A DNA stretch of 64,000 nt from NCBI GenBank assembly GCA_019400425.1, contig JAFREE010000016.1, positions 217,503 to 281,502 of the forward strand, given 5' to 3'. Below, one piece after another: positions 33,802 to 45,500 of this stretch. The notes under the pieces are model-generated. The model had not been told where the DNA came from, did not search any database, and saw nothing but the letters and a program-made list of their open reading frames with translations. Source of the stretch: Hymenochaete sp. R1 (Eukaryota; Basidiomycota; Agaricomycetes; Hymenochaetales; Hymenochaetaceae). The position numbers and the translations under genes are program-made. Position 1 is the stretch's first letter; every line of letters begins with the position of its first letter.

Positions 33802-36800
33802 TCATGCCTCCTCTCTAACAGAAGGGAACGCGTACCCCCTCGATTGGCTCCCGCCCCCGCCCGACGTACCACCAGCACCACCACTACCCATCCCAGGACT
33901 CCCAACCGAAGTCTCTCGTTGTCCCTGCCCCTGCCCCTGTCCATACCCCACCGCAGAGCTCGTCCCACTCCCCGAGCCACCTGTCACACCAGAACCGGAA
34001 CCAGAACCGGAAGAAGCCCCTATACCAAGGAGAGGCGAGAGATGCGCTTGGGAGTACGATGACGGGGGTGGGACGGACGGGATCGCTCCCGCTCCGGCAC
34101 CGGTGGTGGGGGAAACGAGCGTAGGCATCGACGCGCGCCGGATTTGAGAGTGGGAGGGGTAGCTCCCGACGCTCCCAGAAGACGCGTTCACGCCGAATTC
34201 GTAGCCCATCCCCATCCCCGCCCCAGCACCAGCACCAGTTCCGGATCCAGTTCCGGATGCAGCAGAAGTCGAGTACGCCGTCGAGTACGCCGAATGTACG
34301 TGTTGTTGGGGCGTCGCGGTAGCGGAAGACGACGTCGACGACGACGACGAAGAGCCCAGCGTCTGCGTCTGCGTCTGTGGTGCGCCCGGATGCGCGTGCG
34401 CGTGCGCGTGGTGACTCCCCGACATCGAGTTCCTATACGGGTGATATGCTCTCGACCCCGACCCGGTAGACACCATCCCCATCGCGCCACCCCCGTACCC
34501 TCCTCCCATCCCGCCGCCTATCCCGCCGCTACCCCCACCACCCCCAAGCGACCCAGCAGAAGACAGCCCAACACTATAATTCCCCGACGTCCGCATCCCC
34601 ACCCCCATTCCCATCCCCAACGCCATACCTCCCCCGAGGTTCACGTTCATGTTTCCGTGCGACTGCGAGTGCGCGTGTCCGTGTGGGTGTCCGAGTCCGA
34701 GAGTAGACATGCTCGAGGAGGAGGCCATACCCATCCCCATCCCCATGCCGACGCCCATTCCCATACCGGAGCTGGGGCCGGGGCCGGGGCCGGAGGACGA
34801 CATGCTCAGTCCAGGTGAGAGACCAAGCGGCGCGCGGTAGTTGTACGCGGAGCTGGAGCTGGAGCTGGAGCTGGAGAGTGGGAAGGAAGGGACGGTCGTC
34901 GTCGGGCCTTGCGAGGCGCGCTGGGCGGGTGCCAAAATGCGCCGGCGAGCCTAAACGGAACCAAAAAACAACAGCAAACGCAAAAAAGTTAGCTTCCGTC
35001 CATCGTTCATAATTTTCTTCCCCAACAAGGAGGGACGGAATTAAAGAAAGAAAAAAGAAAACCACGCTCACATTAATCATCCAATTGCTAACCTGACTCA
35101 TACTCAACCCCGTCGCATTACACAACTGCTTCTTCTCGTCCTCGCTCGGGTACGGATGGTCACTATGCCGGTGCAACCAGTCCTTCAAAAAGTCCGTCGT
35201 CGGTTTCGGGAGCTTCCCGCGCCTGCGCGCGGGCCGGGCGGCGACCTGGGCGGCTACGGACGAAGCGGCGGCGGCGGCTGCAGCGGAGACGTTGAGCGAC
35301 GCGGCGAGGGCGGCGGTCTGATTCTGGACGGGCGAGTGCATTTGGCCGTGCCCGTGCGCGTGGCTGAGGTGAGGGGGCGTAGAGGACGGGCCTGGCGAGA
35401 TGGGGTAGAGCGCTGCTGTTTGGAGCCTTTGGGGCTGGGAATGGCTCTGGGATGGGACGTACGGCGGGGAAGAGTGTAGAGAGAGCGTTTGGTTGTGTGC
35501 TTGGGAATATGACACTGACCGGTTCGAGCTCCCAAAGACGGGCGCGTAGGTCCCGGTGGGCGAGAATCCCCACCCGTCGTTCGCTCCCGCATTAGTGCCA
35601 CCATTACCACTACCACCACCGCTGCTGCCTCCGCCGACGGACGTCGCCATCTGAGGGGAGGGCGAAAGCGAGAGCGGAGACGGTTTCAAGTTCATCCCTT
35701 GCCCGTGCCCATGTCCATGTCCGTACCCCGAGTGCTGACCATGCTGACCCTGCCCCGAAATCCTCGGGAACCCACTCCAATCATGTCCACGCCCCAAATT
35801 CGACGACGGGGAGGAAGAAGAGTGCGAGTGCGAATGCGGTGCGTCGAGAGGCGTGTGGGGATACGCGCTCCCAGGCTGGGATCCCCCGCCTGAGGTCGAA
35901 GCCGGCGCGAAGGGGGAGATGGACCCAGGCGTCGGCGTCGGCGAGCTGCCGCTACCCACCGTGGAAGACGAAAGCTGTCTTTGGATCTGGCCGTGCGGAC
36001 CGCTGGTGGACGACGTAGACGTAGACGTAGAGCCCATCGAGTTGGGGTTGCCTGTGGACGTAGACGCGGTCGAAGACGAGTGCGCAGGGAACTGGTACGC
36101 GGCGAGGTCGTGGGTCCCTCCACCGCCGCCGGTGCTCGACCCACCCGAATACGAGTCCCCTTGACTACTCCCACCCCTCTGAGAGTTTGACGCAGGAGCA
36201 GGAGCAGGGGAGAGCCCTCCACTATTCGACTCGAACGGGTACCCCTGTCCCTGGGTCTGGCCGTTCGACAAGGACGCGGACAGGGACAGCTGTCCCAAAT
36301 TCGAAGACGACGACGCAGATCCGTTGGTGTTCACGCCACTACCACCAGATCGCGCAGCGAGCGAAACGCTGTACAGCGAAGGCAAGCTCCCCCTTCTCAA
36401 GTCCGCCACGCTCGGCCCAGACGCGTTGAACGCAAACGGCGAATGCGAGTGCGAATGCGACGAAGGGAACATCTGACCATGCGAGAGCGGGGACGCCGCA
36501 TACCCAAACGGCGCGTTGCTCCCCCCGTTCCCGCTCGTCGTCGCCTGACCAAACACAGGTGCCGCACCAGACGCCGTAGGCGGCGCAGACGAAGGCTGGG
36601 GATTCGACAGCGACAGCGACGACTGCCCGAACGGACTCGAGCCGGACCCTGACCCAGACACATCTACCCCGGCCTCAGCACCGAAACCGATGCCGACGCC
36701 TATATTGGCATGGTTGTTGCCGTTGGTGTCGCCGTTGTGGCTGTCGTGGCTGTTATGTCCGGAGAAGATGGACCTGCTGGAGGGTCCGAAGGACTCGGAG

Positions 36801-37408
36801 GCAGGGTTAGCTCCGCCTGAGGAGGACACCGGACACGGGCTGACGCTAAGACTGAGACTGATGTCGGGTCTGCCCTTCTCCATCGCAGCGGCTGCAGCAG
36901 CGCCGGATGTATGCACTGCAGCAGAGGCCCCTGTTGGACTATCAAAACCAAAGTCGTCGAAATCAAGCTGGGACTGCTGATGCTGATACTGAGCGTATTG
37001 ATGAAGATGCTGTTGTTGATGATGTGACTGCTGCTGATGCTGCTGTTGCTGATACTTTGGTGCGAGGCCGTTAGCTGAGGAGGCCAAGGCGGCGGATGAG
37101 GAGGTGTTCGTAGCTGAGGCAGGCGTTGTCGGAAGAGCGGAGAGGCCGGAGAGGGAGCTGTGGGCAGTCGAGGTGGTGGAAGTGGTGGACACGGTGGAAG
37201 TGGATGAGCGGCGGGTGTCGTAGTCAGAGTCGATGTCGACGTCTATGTTGTCGGCGTCGGCGTCGAAGTCTCTGTCTGTGTCCATGCTTGTGTGTCTGTC
37301 TCTGTGCCTGTGTCTGTCAGAGTCGAGGGCATTGTCGTCGATGTCGATGTCGATGTCGATGTCGGAAGGGTAGTAGGATGAGGAGTGTCGGATGATGGAG
37401 GACGGCAT
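33802..37408 (-). CDS. TALE homeodomain transcription factor
   Basis: Two exons, 37408-35072 and 34950-33802, join in phase 0 to 1161 residues. The homeodomain is at about residues 729-785: RRGKLPKPTTDFLKDWLHRH, then the three-residue loop extension SDHPYPSE typical of TALE proteins, KKQLCNATGLSMSQVSNWMIN, and, after the 121-nt intron, ARRRIL. The intron cuts recognition helix 3 right after the invariant Asn; in the WFxNxR motif Phe is Met. The rest is low complexity: an Asp/Ile repeat near the N-terminus, a Gln/His tract (about residues 115-145), long Ser/Gly/Asn regions, and a Gly/Ser-rich tail ending SVREEA. It should bind DNA in the nucleus; in mushrooms such factors act in development or mating, but this one need not. 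The start may instead be the in-frame ATG at 37525, though the sequence between resembles an intron (pyrimidine-rich, ends in AG). Confidence 0.85.
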
Positions 37409-38334
37409 GAGGAAAGGGGAGAGGAAGGAGAAGTTGACGGAGGACCTGGAGGAAAGAAAAGGGAGAAGAGAAGGATGAGATGAGGAGGTAAATAAACGGA
37501 TGAGGAAAGAAAAGGAAAAGGTCAATATATCTAAATAAGACGAAACGGGTCTATTTTCAAATAATTAAAATAAAAAGAAATGCAATTAAAATAGAAAACA
37601 GGAATCCGCCTGCCTCTCTTCAGTCCAGAGACGGGAGGGGATCAGGATCGATCCTCGCCCGAATCCGAAAAGGAAGAAAAAAAGAGGACTGAACTGAATG
37701 CAATTTACTCCCGCAGGAGCACTCCGATTGCCTATTTGGGACCAGAAGCGTTTACGCTTTCCACGGAGTCCCCCGCCGACCCCATTCATTTCTAAGCGCA
37801 AACGCCGAACGCGACTGCGATTGGCTGGCTGGCTCACGACCCACCGGAAGAGGGACCATGCGGGTGCGGGTACGGGTGGGTTATCTCCATCTTCCAAGGC
37901 CCAAGGCTGAAACGAAATTGCAAAGAAACGGATGGTGCACGTGCTCTCCGATGGTCAATCACCCACCTGTTCGCGATCGACCGAGTGGCCGACCGCCCGA
38001 GTGACTCGGTGGGCCATTGAATGAACGAGATGTGGTGGTCCATTGATTGGATTGGATCACCGGGGACTCAACTGGCAAAGATGCGGACGGACGACGGGAA
38101 CAACAGGTTTGAGTTTGTCCGCAAACAGCCTGCTCGCCTCGCCTTGCTCGTTATTTCCCATCCCATCATTCTCCGGCGAACCAATAAGGAAAAGAGAAAA
38201 TGAAAGAAAATGAAAGATGCAAAGTCGAAAGAGAAGTGAAAATTAAGAATTTGAAACAGAACCAGAAGAAAGAGAAAGAAGGAAAGAAGGAAAGAAGGAA
38301 GGGTGGAAGTGTCAAAGAAGGGAAAAGGACTGAC
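37409..38334. other. Intergenic, upstream of the homeodomain gene
   Basis: Promoter or 5' leader of the homeodomain gene. The end near 38.1-38.3 kb is purine-rich on the plus strand (pyrimidine-rich on the minus strand), consistent with an intron of the neighbouring minus-strand gene and a small last exon. Confidence 0.4.
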
Positions 38335-39362
38335 CTCACATCCATCTCTTCTCCATCACCTCCTCCACAAGGATTTCCACTTGACCCACCCTCTCCCATC
38401 TCCTTCTCAAACTCAGCTCGCAACGCAGCCAAGCTCAGATCACCCATCCCATCCCCCATCATCGTCATCGACATCGACATCGCCATTGATCGCCCCGCAA
38501 ACGCCCCTCCTACCCCCACATCCAATCCCGCTAAACCCATCTCGGCCGCTGCAACCGCGTCCAACACGTCGTCCACGTCCACTAACGCTTCTTCGAACCC
38601 AACGTCAATCGCTTGTCGTCCTCCTCCTCGCCCTCGCCCACCTCCTCTCTCTTGTCTGTGTATTTGTCCTTGTCTTTTGACGTCCACATCCAACACGTCT
38701 ACCGTAACCGTGGCTTCTTCGGGCTTCAGGTTCGTCCGCGGAGACATGACAGCGCTTCTCTCCTCGGACTTCCCGTTCGAGCTTGCACTTGCACTTGGAC
38801 TTGAGCGAGGATCACCGGCAGGATTCGCGTTTTGGCTTGGACTTTGGCTCGGACTGGGACTGGTGCTGGGACTGGGACCTCGCCCCTCCTGCTCCTCCTT
38901 CCCACCGACCACAACCCCCTTGATCGTCGAAGTGGACGTAGACGCAGACATACAACCCATCTCCCCCTCTGCATCCTCGTCTCTATCTCCTTCATCCTCT
39001 TCCTCGCCCCCGCTTTCGTCCACTTTCATTTTTGAGTGTAGCGTCCCCGCCTCAACGTTCGCTTCCTCGTTCCCATTTGAATTTGGATCTGTATTCCAAA
39101 CGTATCCCGTCGCCGTCGTCGTCATCTTCGCTGCCGTAGACGTCGTACGCGCTCCTGTCTCCGAGTCGGCGTACACGAACGGTAGCACGGGCCCGAGGTC
39201 AACGATCGCGGGTGGTCCTGCTGCTGTTGCTCCTGCTGCCGCTGTTCCTACCGAAGATGACGAAGAAGACGAAGACGAAGACGGCATCCCCGCCATCGAC
39301 CCAACCACCATCCCGTCCCCATACGAAGTCGTACGCGAGTGCGAGTACGAGTACGAGTGCAT
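38335..39362 (-). CDS. Hypothetical Ser-rich acidic protein (partial model)
   Basis: An open frame from ATG 39362 (MHSYSYSHSRTTSY) to a probable splice donor at 38334 (GAT GTG AG|GTCAGT). Features: a Ser run (10 residues), VDLGPVLPFVYADSETG, a strongly acidic patch (EEEDEGDRDEDAEGEMG), Pro/Ser repeats, an Arg/Gly-rich box, an alternating Met/Ser stretch, and an amphipathic segment LSLAALRAEFEKEM near the end. I do not recognise a family. Beyond the donor the frame becomes pyrimidine-coded (Phe/Leu/Ser) like an intron, so at least one more exon is expected, perhaps starting near 38174. The opposite strand is also open for over 400 codons across this stretch; the varied, charged composition makes the minus strand the better choice. 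The start is uncertain: the frame runs on upstream through a TTGGTTC repeat. Confidence 0.4.
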
Positions 39363-39487
39363 CCTCCCTCTGTTTGATTGTCTTTGGGCGAGCAAGGTAG
39401 GTAGGAAGGTAGGTAGGCAGGTAGGTTGATAGGTAGGTAGGAAGATAGGTAGATGGGACTGGGACCGGGACTGGGAGTTAAATTGGT

Positions 39488-39527
39488 GGTTCTTGGTTCT
39501 TGGTTCTTGGTTCTTGGTTCTTGGTTC
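39488..39527. repeat. GGTTCTT tandem repeat
   Basis: 5.7 perfect copies of the 7-mer GGTTCTT. It lies upstream of the ATG of the acidic protein gene, so it is promoter or leader rather than coding. Confidence 0.9.
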
Positions 39528-42500
39528 GACGCAACTCGATTCGACGCGACTCGTAGAACGAATTAAACGACTGGGAGGCAACCTCAGAACCGAGGCCGAG
39601 ACGCTTTCTGACACCAGCCAGCCAAGTGTGGGTTTGAGTGTGGGTGTGGGTGTGGTATGGTGTGGTGGTCTACGATGACCGTGACGACGACGACGACGAC
39701 GACAGAGTAATCAAGTATCAAGATATCAAGGTACCCAAGACTCTTTCCCTCCTTATTTATATTCAGTAAAAGATATCGGTGTCGGTAGGAGCGCGCGTTC
39801 GGTAAGCACTGTCTTCTCTTCTCTTCTCTGAAAAGTTCTAAAAAAAGGGTTAAGTAAGAATAGGAATAAAACAAGAAAGAGAATAAGAAACAGGCGAGTG
39901 GTCAGTGCGCTTGAGCCTGAGCCTGAGCCTTGCTCATATCGTATCATATCATATCATATGACCCCCTCGAGGCAAGGTAAAAGGTAACGGATAACAGGTC
40001 CAGGCAGATGAGAACTTGGGAACTTGGAAACCGGAGAAATAAGAAGGACGTAGCATGAGAACGCTCGGACGGACTTTACGTTCCGAACGCAAACGCAAAC
40101 GCAAAAGGCGAACGTAAAATGAATGGATGGATGGATGGATGGGGACGACTCGAGGGTCGGAGTTTGGAGTTCGGAGACAAACAGAAAATAGAAAACAGAA
40201 AACAGAACTCGGAGTCGGAAGGGAACTCAGAGTCGGAGTCGAATCCGGGTTCGGTAACCCAACGGAACGCGTATAGGCGCATAGGCGTGAGGCGCGAAGT
40301 GCGAAGCGCGAAGCAAGGGAGAAGAGGGAGAAGAGGGAGAAAAGGGAACGAAAAAGGATAAACCTTAAAGCGGGGGAAAACCACCGACACCGATGGACGA
40401 CCAAGGGCAAGCTTAAGGGCAAGGGACGAGAAACTCACCGGGATTCAATTGAGCTCTCGCAACTGCGACTGCCGTAATACCCGTCCGTAGGGAGCGTTGG
40501 GAAATGCCAAGACGGTTGAGGGGCGAAGAGGAGGCTTCAATCTCGTACCGAATCGTATCGTATTGCGCCTATTAATATGTTAAGACGAGTCGAGATGAGA
40601 CGAGACTATCTGCTGGTGTTGCTGGTGTTGCTGTTGTTCTGGACGTGTGTATCAGTATCAGTATAAGTATCGAGATCAGGATGGACCCGAGATTCCGAGA
40701 TCTGAGTAAAAGAGTACCGGAATTAAGAACTAGGAATAGAAAAGAAAAGAAAAGAAAAAGAGAAAAGAGAAAAGAATGATGACGACGAGAAGAGAACGAG
40801 GTTCGTCGGAAGAATAACAATAAACACATAGACGTAGCATACGAAAAAAAAGAGAAAAATCAAACTTCGAGTCTTAGAAATGACCGCCGGACTCTCGAAA
40901 CACCGAGTTTCGAATCTGGGTCTAAGTCTGGGTTCGGACCTGCTACCCGACTCGGGGGTTTCAGGTGCAAACCGAGCGGATTGGGAGAAAATGTACCCCA
41001 GCCTAGGCGGTCGAAGAGCGTCTATTGATAGGGGGTGGCTTTTTTTTTCGGAAACTCGGAAACGAAAAAAAGAAAAAAAGAAAAAGACAAGGAAAGGCAG
41101 AGCTGGGGGGATGAGGTACGGGTATGGGTGGTGTGAGAATAGAATAGGGATAGGGATAGGGATAGGGATAGGGTAACCCAGAGGGGGGAAGATGAGGAGG
41201 AGGGAACGAAAAAAACCACCCTGGCATCCGGCGTCTGGCGAAGAATCGGAACGGAATTGAGATTACAAAAAAAAAAGGGAAAGGTTTCGATGAATGGTAA
41301 TAAGAAATGGCAATTGGGAACGAGGATCGGTGGTTGCGACGACGACTTTAGGGGGTGTTGGGTCGAGAGGGGGGGGGGGGGGGTGGTGAAGGTGGATACG
41401 AAGAATAGAATAGAGAGTCGCTAATCCGTAACGAAGGAGTGCGAGAGAGGGGGGGGGGGGGGGGGGGTTCCCGTAAATCCGTAAATCCGTAAACGCATGA
41501 ATGCGTGAATACGTGAAGGTTTTTGGGAGAATGAATTGAATTGGAAAAGGGGTGAAAGGGGTGAAGGGGAGGCAAGGGACGAGATCGTCGATGGAGAACG
41601 TATTCAAATCAAATGAGATGAGATGTGAAGTGATGAGATATGGAAAGGAACTGAATGGGAATGAGTATTGATACGAGTTGTAGTAAATGAGCAGCGATGC
41701 ATTGCATTGCATTGCACTACGACGCGACGCAATGCATCGAGAGTCGAGAGTCGAGAGCGAGCCGGAAGTAAATTACGGTACGAGCGATATGAAACCATAA
41801 ACGCCCGTGATGAATGAATGAATGAATGCATGGACGAATGTTCGATAAACGTTCGATAAACGACCTCGATCCCCACGCCAAACAGATTCCGAACGAAAAG
41901 AATGCACGAAAGAAAAAAGAAAAGAAAACACACACGAAAGGAAAATAAAAATACAAAAAATAAAATAAAATAATAATAATAATAAAAAACGAAGTTTGTC
42001 AAACTCACCAACGACGCTCAATGTCCAAAAGTCCAAGGTCCAAATGCCGCGTCTCCGAAAAGACCGAACCACTCGGAGCGTACAAAAGTTGAGTTCGGGG
42101 TGGCGCTAGCCTGAGAGTCGATGGTGGTCTTCGTGTCGGTGTCGGCTTCAGTCAGTACTACTAGTACTACTGGTACGACTGGTAAGCGATGTAGAGGGTA
42201 AGGGTAGCGCGCGAAAGCAAATAGCAAATGCACGAGTACGTACAGAAAAAGAACTTGAGAACTTGAGACTCTTTGGGTGGCGTGAACAATCCCTAATCCC
42301 TAATCCCCGGAGAGCGAAGCCTTGCAAGGGTCCGACAACGATAACGACGAGATGAGGCTGCGCTTCTCCCGCCGGCAATGAACAATGAACAATCGGTCGA
42401 CGGGTCGATGGGAACGAACGGACCGAGTAGATTCGCTAAAAGCTCCTTCCCCGCACTTCCGCAATGGCAATTCAATTCTCAATTCTCGATCCAGCTCCCG

Positions 42501-45500
42501 CTCGATGAGATGAATGAGGGGGATGAAAAAAGCACCGAGATCTTCGGGGGTTGTAGTCGGTCGGTCGGGATGATCGGTTTGTCGGAACGCTCGGAACGGA
42601 CGTTTTATGCGGGAGAAGAGAGGGGTGCTTCGCTTCGGAGATGGGTGCTTGCCTTGTTGCGGCTTTGCGTTTCTGAGGTTTTGTGTGTTGCGTTGTGTCG
42701 GAATAGAAAAAAAAGAGGAGGCTTTGGGGTGCGAAGAAGTTGACAAAACCAAACCAAACGAAAACCAAACCAAACGAAAGCTGAACTCGACGAAGGAAAG
42801 CAAAGTAAAGTCGACAAGAGGAAGAAGGGTGGTGGCAGTGGCGCCGGGAGTCGTCAAGTGAGGCTGGGGGTTCCCCGTTCCCGAGCGGTCCGAGTGGTGT
42901 GTGTGTGGCTGACGGTTGTCGTCACGAACTTGAGCTTGAGCTTGAGCCCGAACCCCAAAAAAAAAGGAAGACGAAAAGGAGGTCTGAGCCTTGTCCCCGG
43001 GCTTTTAAATCGGGCCGGGGTTGATGGTTCGTGTGGGGGGTGTTAAGGGTGGGGAAAAGGAGGAGGAAGCGGGATGGGAAGTGGGAAGTGGGAAGAAATG
43101 AAAGTGAGAGAGAAATAGGATGAGAGGCTGAAGGAAAAGGAAGTGTACTACTTTGAGTTCACCCGTTTGGGTTCAACTTGGATGCGTTTGAAAGTAAAGT
43201 AAAGTTACAGCGAGCGAGCGAGCGAACGGACGGGTGGGGTCCTGGGGAGATCGCGAAAGAGTCTGGGTGGGCGGGGCTCTAATGTGTATAGTGTACTGCG
43301 TATAGTGTACGTAGTCTTGTGCTACGCCGAATGAAGTGAATTGAATTTGAAATGAGCACAATCGCCGCTTCTTGAGAGCACAATCGTCGGTTCTTGAAGT
43401 ATTAGTATGCACCGGCAGGAGCTCGTGACCGTGATCGTCTTCAGGCTTCAAGCTTCAAGCTTTAAGTGAAAGCGATAAGTGATAAGTGATGAGTTTCGTG
43501 CTCGCTCGTGTACGTTGTCTTTTCTCCGTTCCCGTTTCCGTTACGAGTTAAATAACGGAGGAGACTCGAGTTGCCGGAAAGGGTAGGGTGCGTGGGTGCG
43601 TGGGTGCGTTACGTTACGTTATGGGGAGGGTTCAGATGCAGGTGCAGGTTGCAGGTCGTTCAGGATCCTTTTCGTTTTCTTCTTTTTTTCACACTATACC
43701 GGCGTTCGCGTTCTCGTTTGCAGAAGAAGAGAAAAGACACTTCAAGGATGTCCGATGTTCTAGACTCCTGGATTCCCAGACTCCCAGACGCGCTCCACAG
43801 CAGTCAATGCTCCTTGAGTCGTTCTCTCCTTTCGAGGGGGTGTGCCCGTGGGTGAGTGGGGCAGGGGAGAACGAGGTGGGAGAAACTTCTCTTCTCTTCT
43901 CTTCCGTTATCACCGGCCGGGAAAGGGGAGGGGGAAGCGTCGTCCGTTGTTTCACTTTCAGGAAAAATTCGTCTTCGTCGAAGCACCGTGTAGTAGTATT
44001 ATTTCTGTACTTGAGACTTGTAAGCATAAGCATATGCGTAAGAGTAAGAACAAAGACAAGAAAAATCGTGAGATCGGGAAGGGAAAAGGTAGGAAGCCCG
44101 AAGCAAACAAGCAAGCAAACGAGCAAATTTGAATTGAATAAAGGGGGTTCCGAGTCCGAGTTCGAGTCAGGAGCATTCAAGTTCGTTGAGAACGACTGAA
44201 TCCACCATGCTGGCTAGGTAAAAAGCGAAGCACCCAGACTCGGAGGTCGGGGTGCAGCAAGGGTGAAGTCTGAAGTGAAATTGTCTCGTGTCTCGGGTCT
44301 GGGGTCTCGGGAACTTGAAAGGAGGAGACAGAGAGAGACAACACCAACACCAACTCTCACGAGATGGAGATGAGAATGAGATAGATAGATCCGCGCAGAA
44401 GCGGAAGCAGGCACACGGTGAGAACGGAAGGAGGGGGGGGGGAGGTAAGACTCAAAGAAGAATCACCAATAAACAGAAAGACGGGACGGGAAAGCGGGAA
44501 AAGGGGAAAACGAGAAAAAGAATGAATATTAATATTAATGAGTCAGGTCGGGGTCGGGTCGTCCGAGACGCAAAGAAACACGAGAAACGAAAGTTTGAAG
44601 AGAGGCTTAGGAGGAGTACGAGTGTGAGAGGTCCGCTTCGGAAAGCCTAGGCTGTTTTCCCGCCGGGATAAGGAGAGTTGATACGCTCTGGATGGCCTGA
44701 GGCGCAGGAGGAGGCCGTGGTACCTCTACTATCTACTATCTCTCCCCGGGAAGGAGAGGACGTTCAAGTTCAACATCTCACAGAGGGGGGGGGGGGTTAG
44801 ATAGGTAGATTCACTGTTCAGATTCGGGTGATTGGATCAACGACCCGATGTCCTCGAGGGGTACGGGTTATGGGTTATGACTCTTAATAATAATAGTCTT
44901 GTTCCCTCCTCCACCCCCCTCGTTCCCCTCGTCCAGAGACAACGGAGTTGGCTCAGCTGTGCGTCGCAGAAACAGAGACAGAGACAGAAACGATGAGAAC
45001 ATACACACGCATGTACGCCATGCGGTCTACGGTCTTGCTCGTGGAGAGCGGAGAGCGGAGAACGCTACGCTACGCAATCGCCGCGCATAAGGTAGCTAAG
45101 CATTATGCACACGCGCCACCGTTTCTGCACCACTGCACCACCAGCCTGAGTGAGTACTGGCAGCAACAAACAACAAACACACGCCCTCGACCGCCGTCCT
45201 CGGAACTATGAACTCTGATCCCCGAGAACTCTCGTGATGCAGATAGATGCAGATAGATGCACACACAGACCACTGGCGGAGAGGCGACCAAACGCCCTTC
45301 CCCCCCCCCCCCCCTTCTCTTCTTTCTCAAGCTTTCCGCTTTCCTCCTGACCTGACCTGAACCGACCGAACGCAAACACGATCACGATCACAAACACGAA
45401 TACGAAAGAAAATGAAACCCGCCGACGCCGGCGGTAAACGTAAAATGAAATATTAATATAGCACTTTTTTTTACCCTCCCGATCCCGATTCCGCTGTTCT

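Noticed and set aside
33046..33980. Two overlapping minus-strand frames of about 250-263 codons
   Set aside because: Low-complexity pyrimidine coding in more than one frame at once; they lie downstream of the homeodomain stop and show no family signal.
39405..39460. GTAGGTAGG tandem taken as a CRISPR-like or minisatellite array
   Set aside because: Units are 4 bases with no spacers; it is an imperfect microsatellite.
42300..42857. 185-codon minus-strand frame
   Set aside because: Composition is low-complexity, and the good splice donor at 42244 belongs to a different frame.
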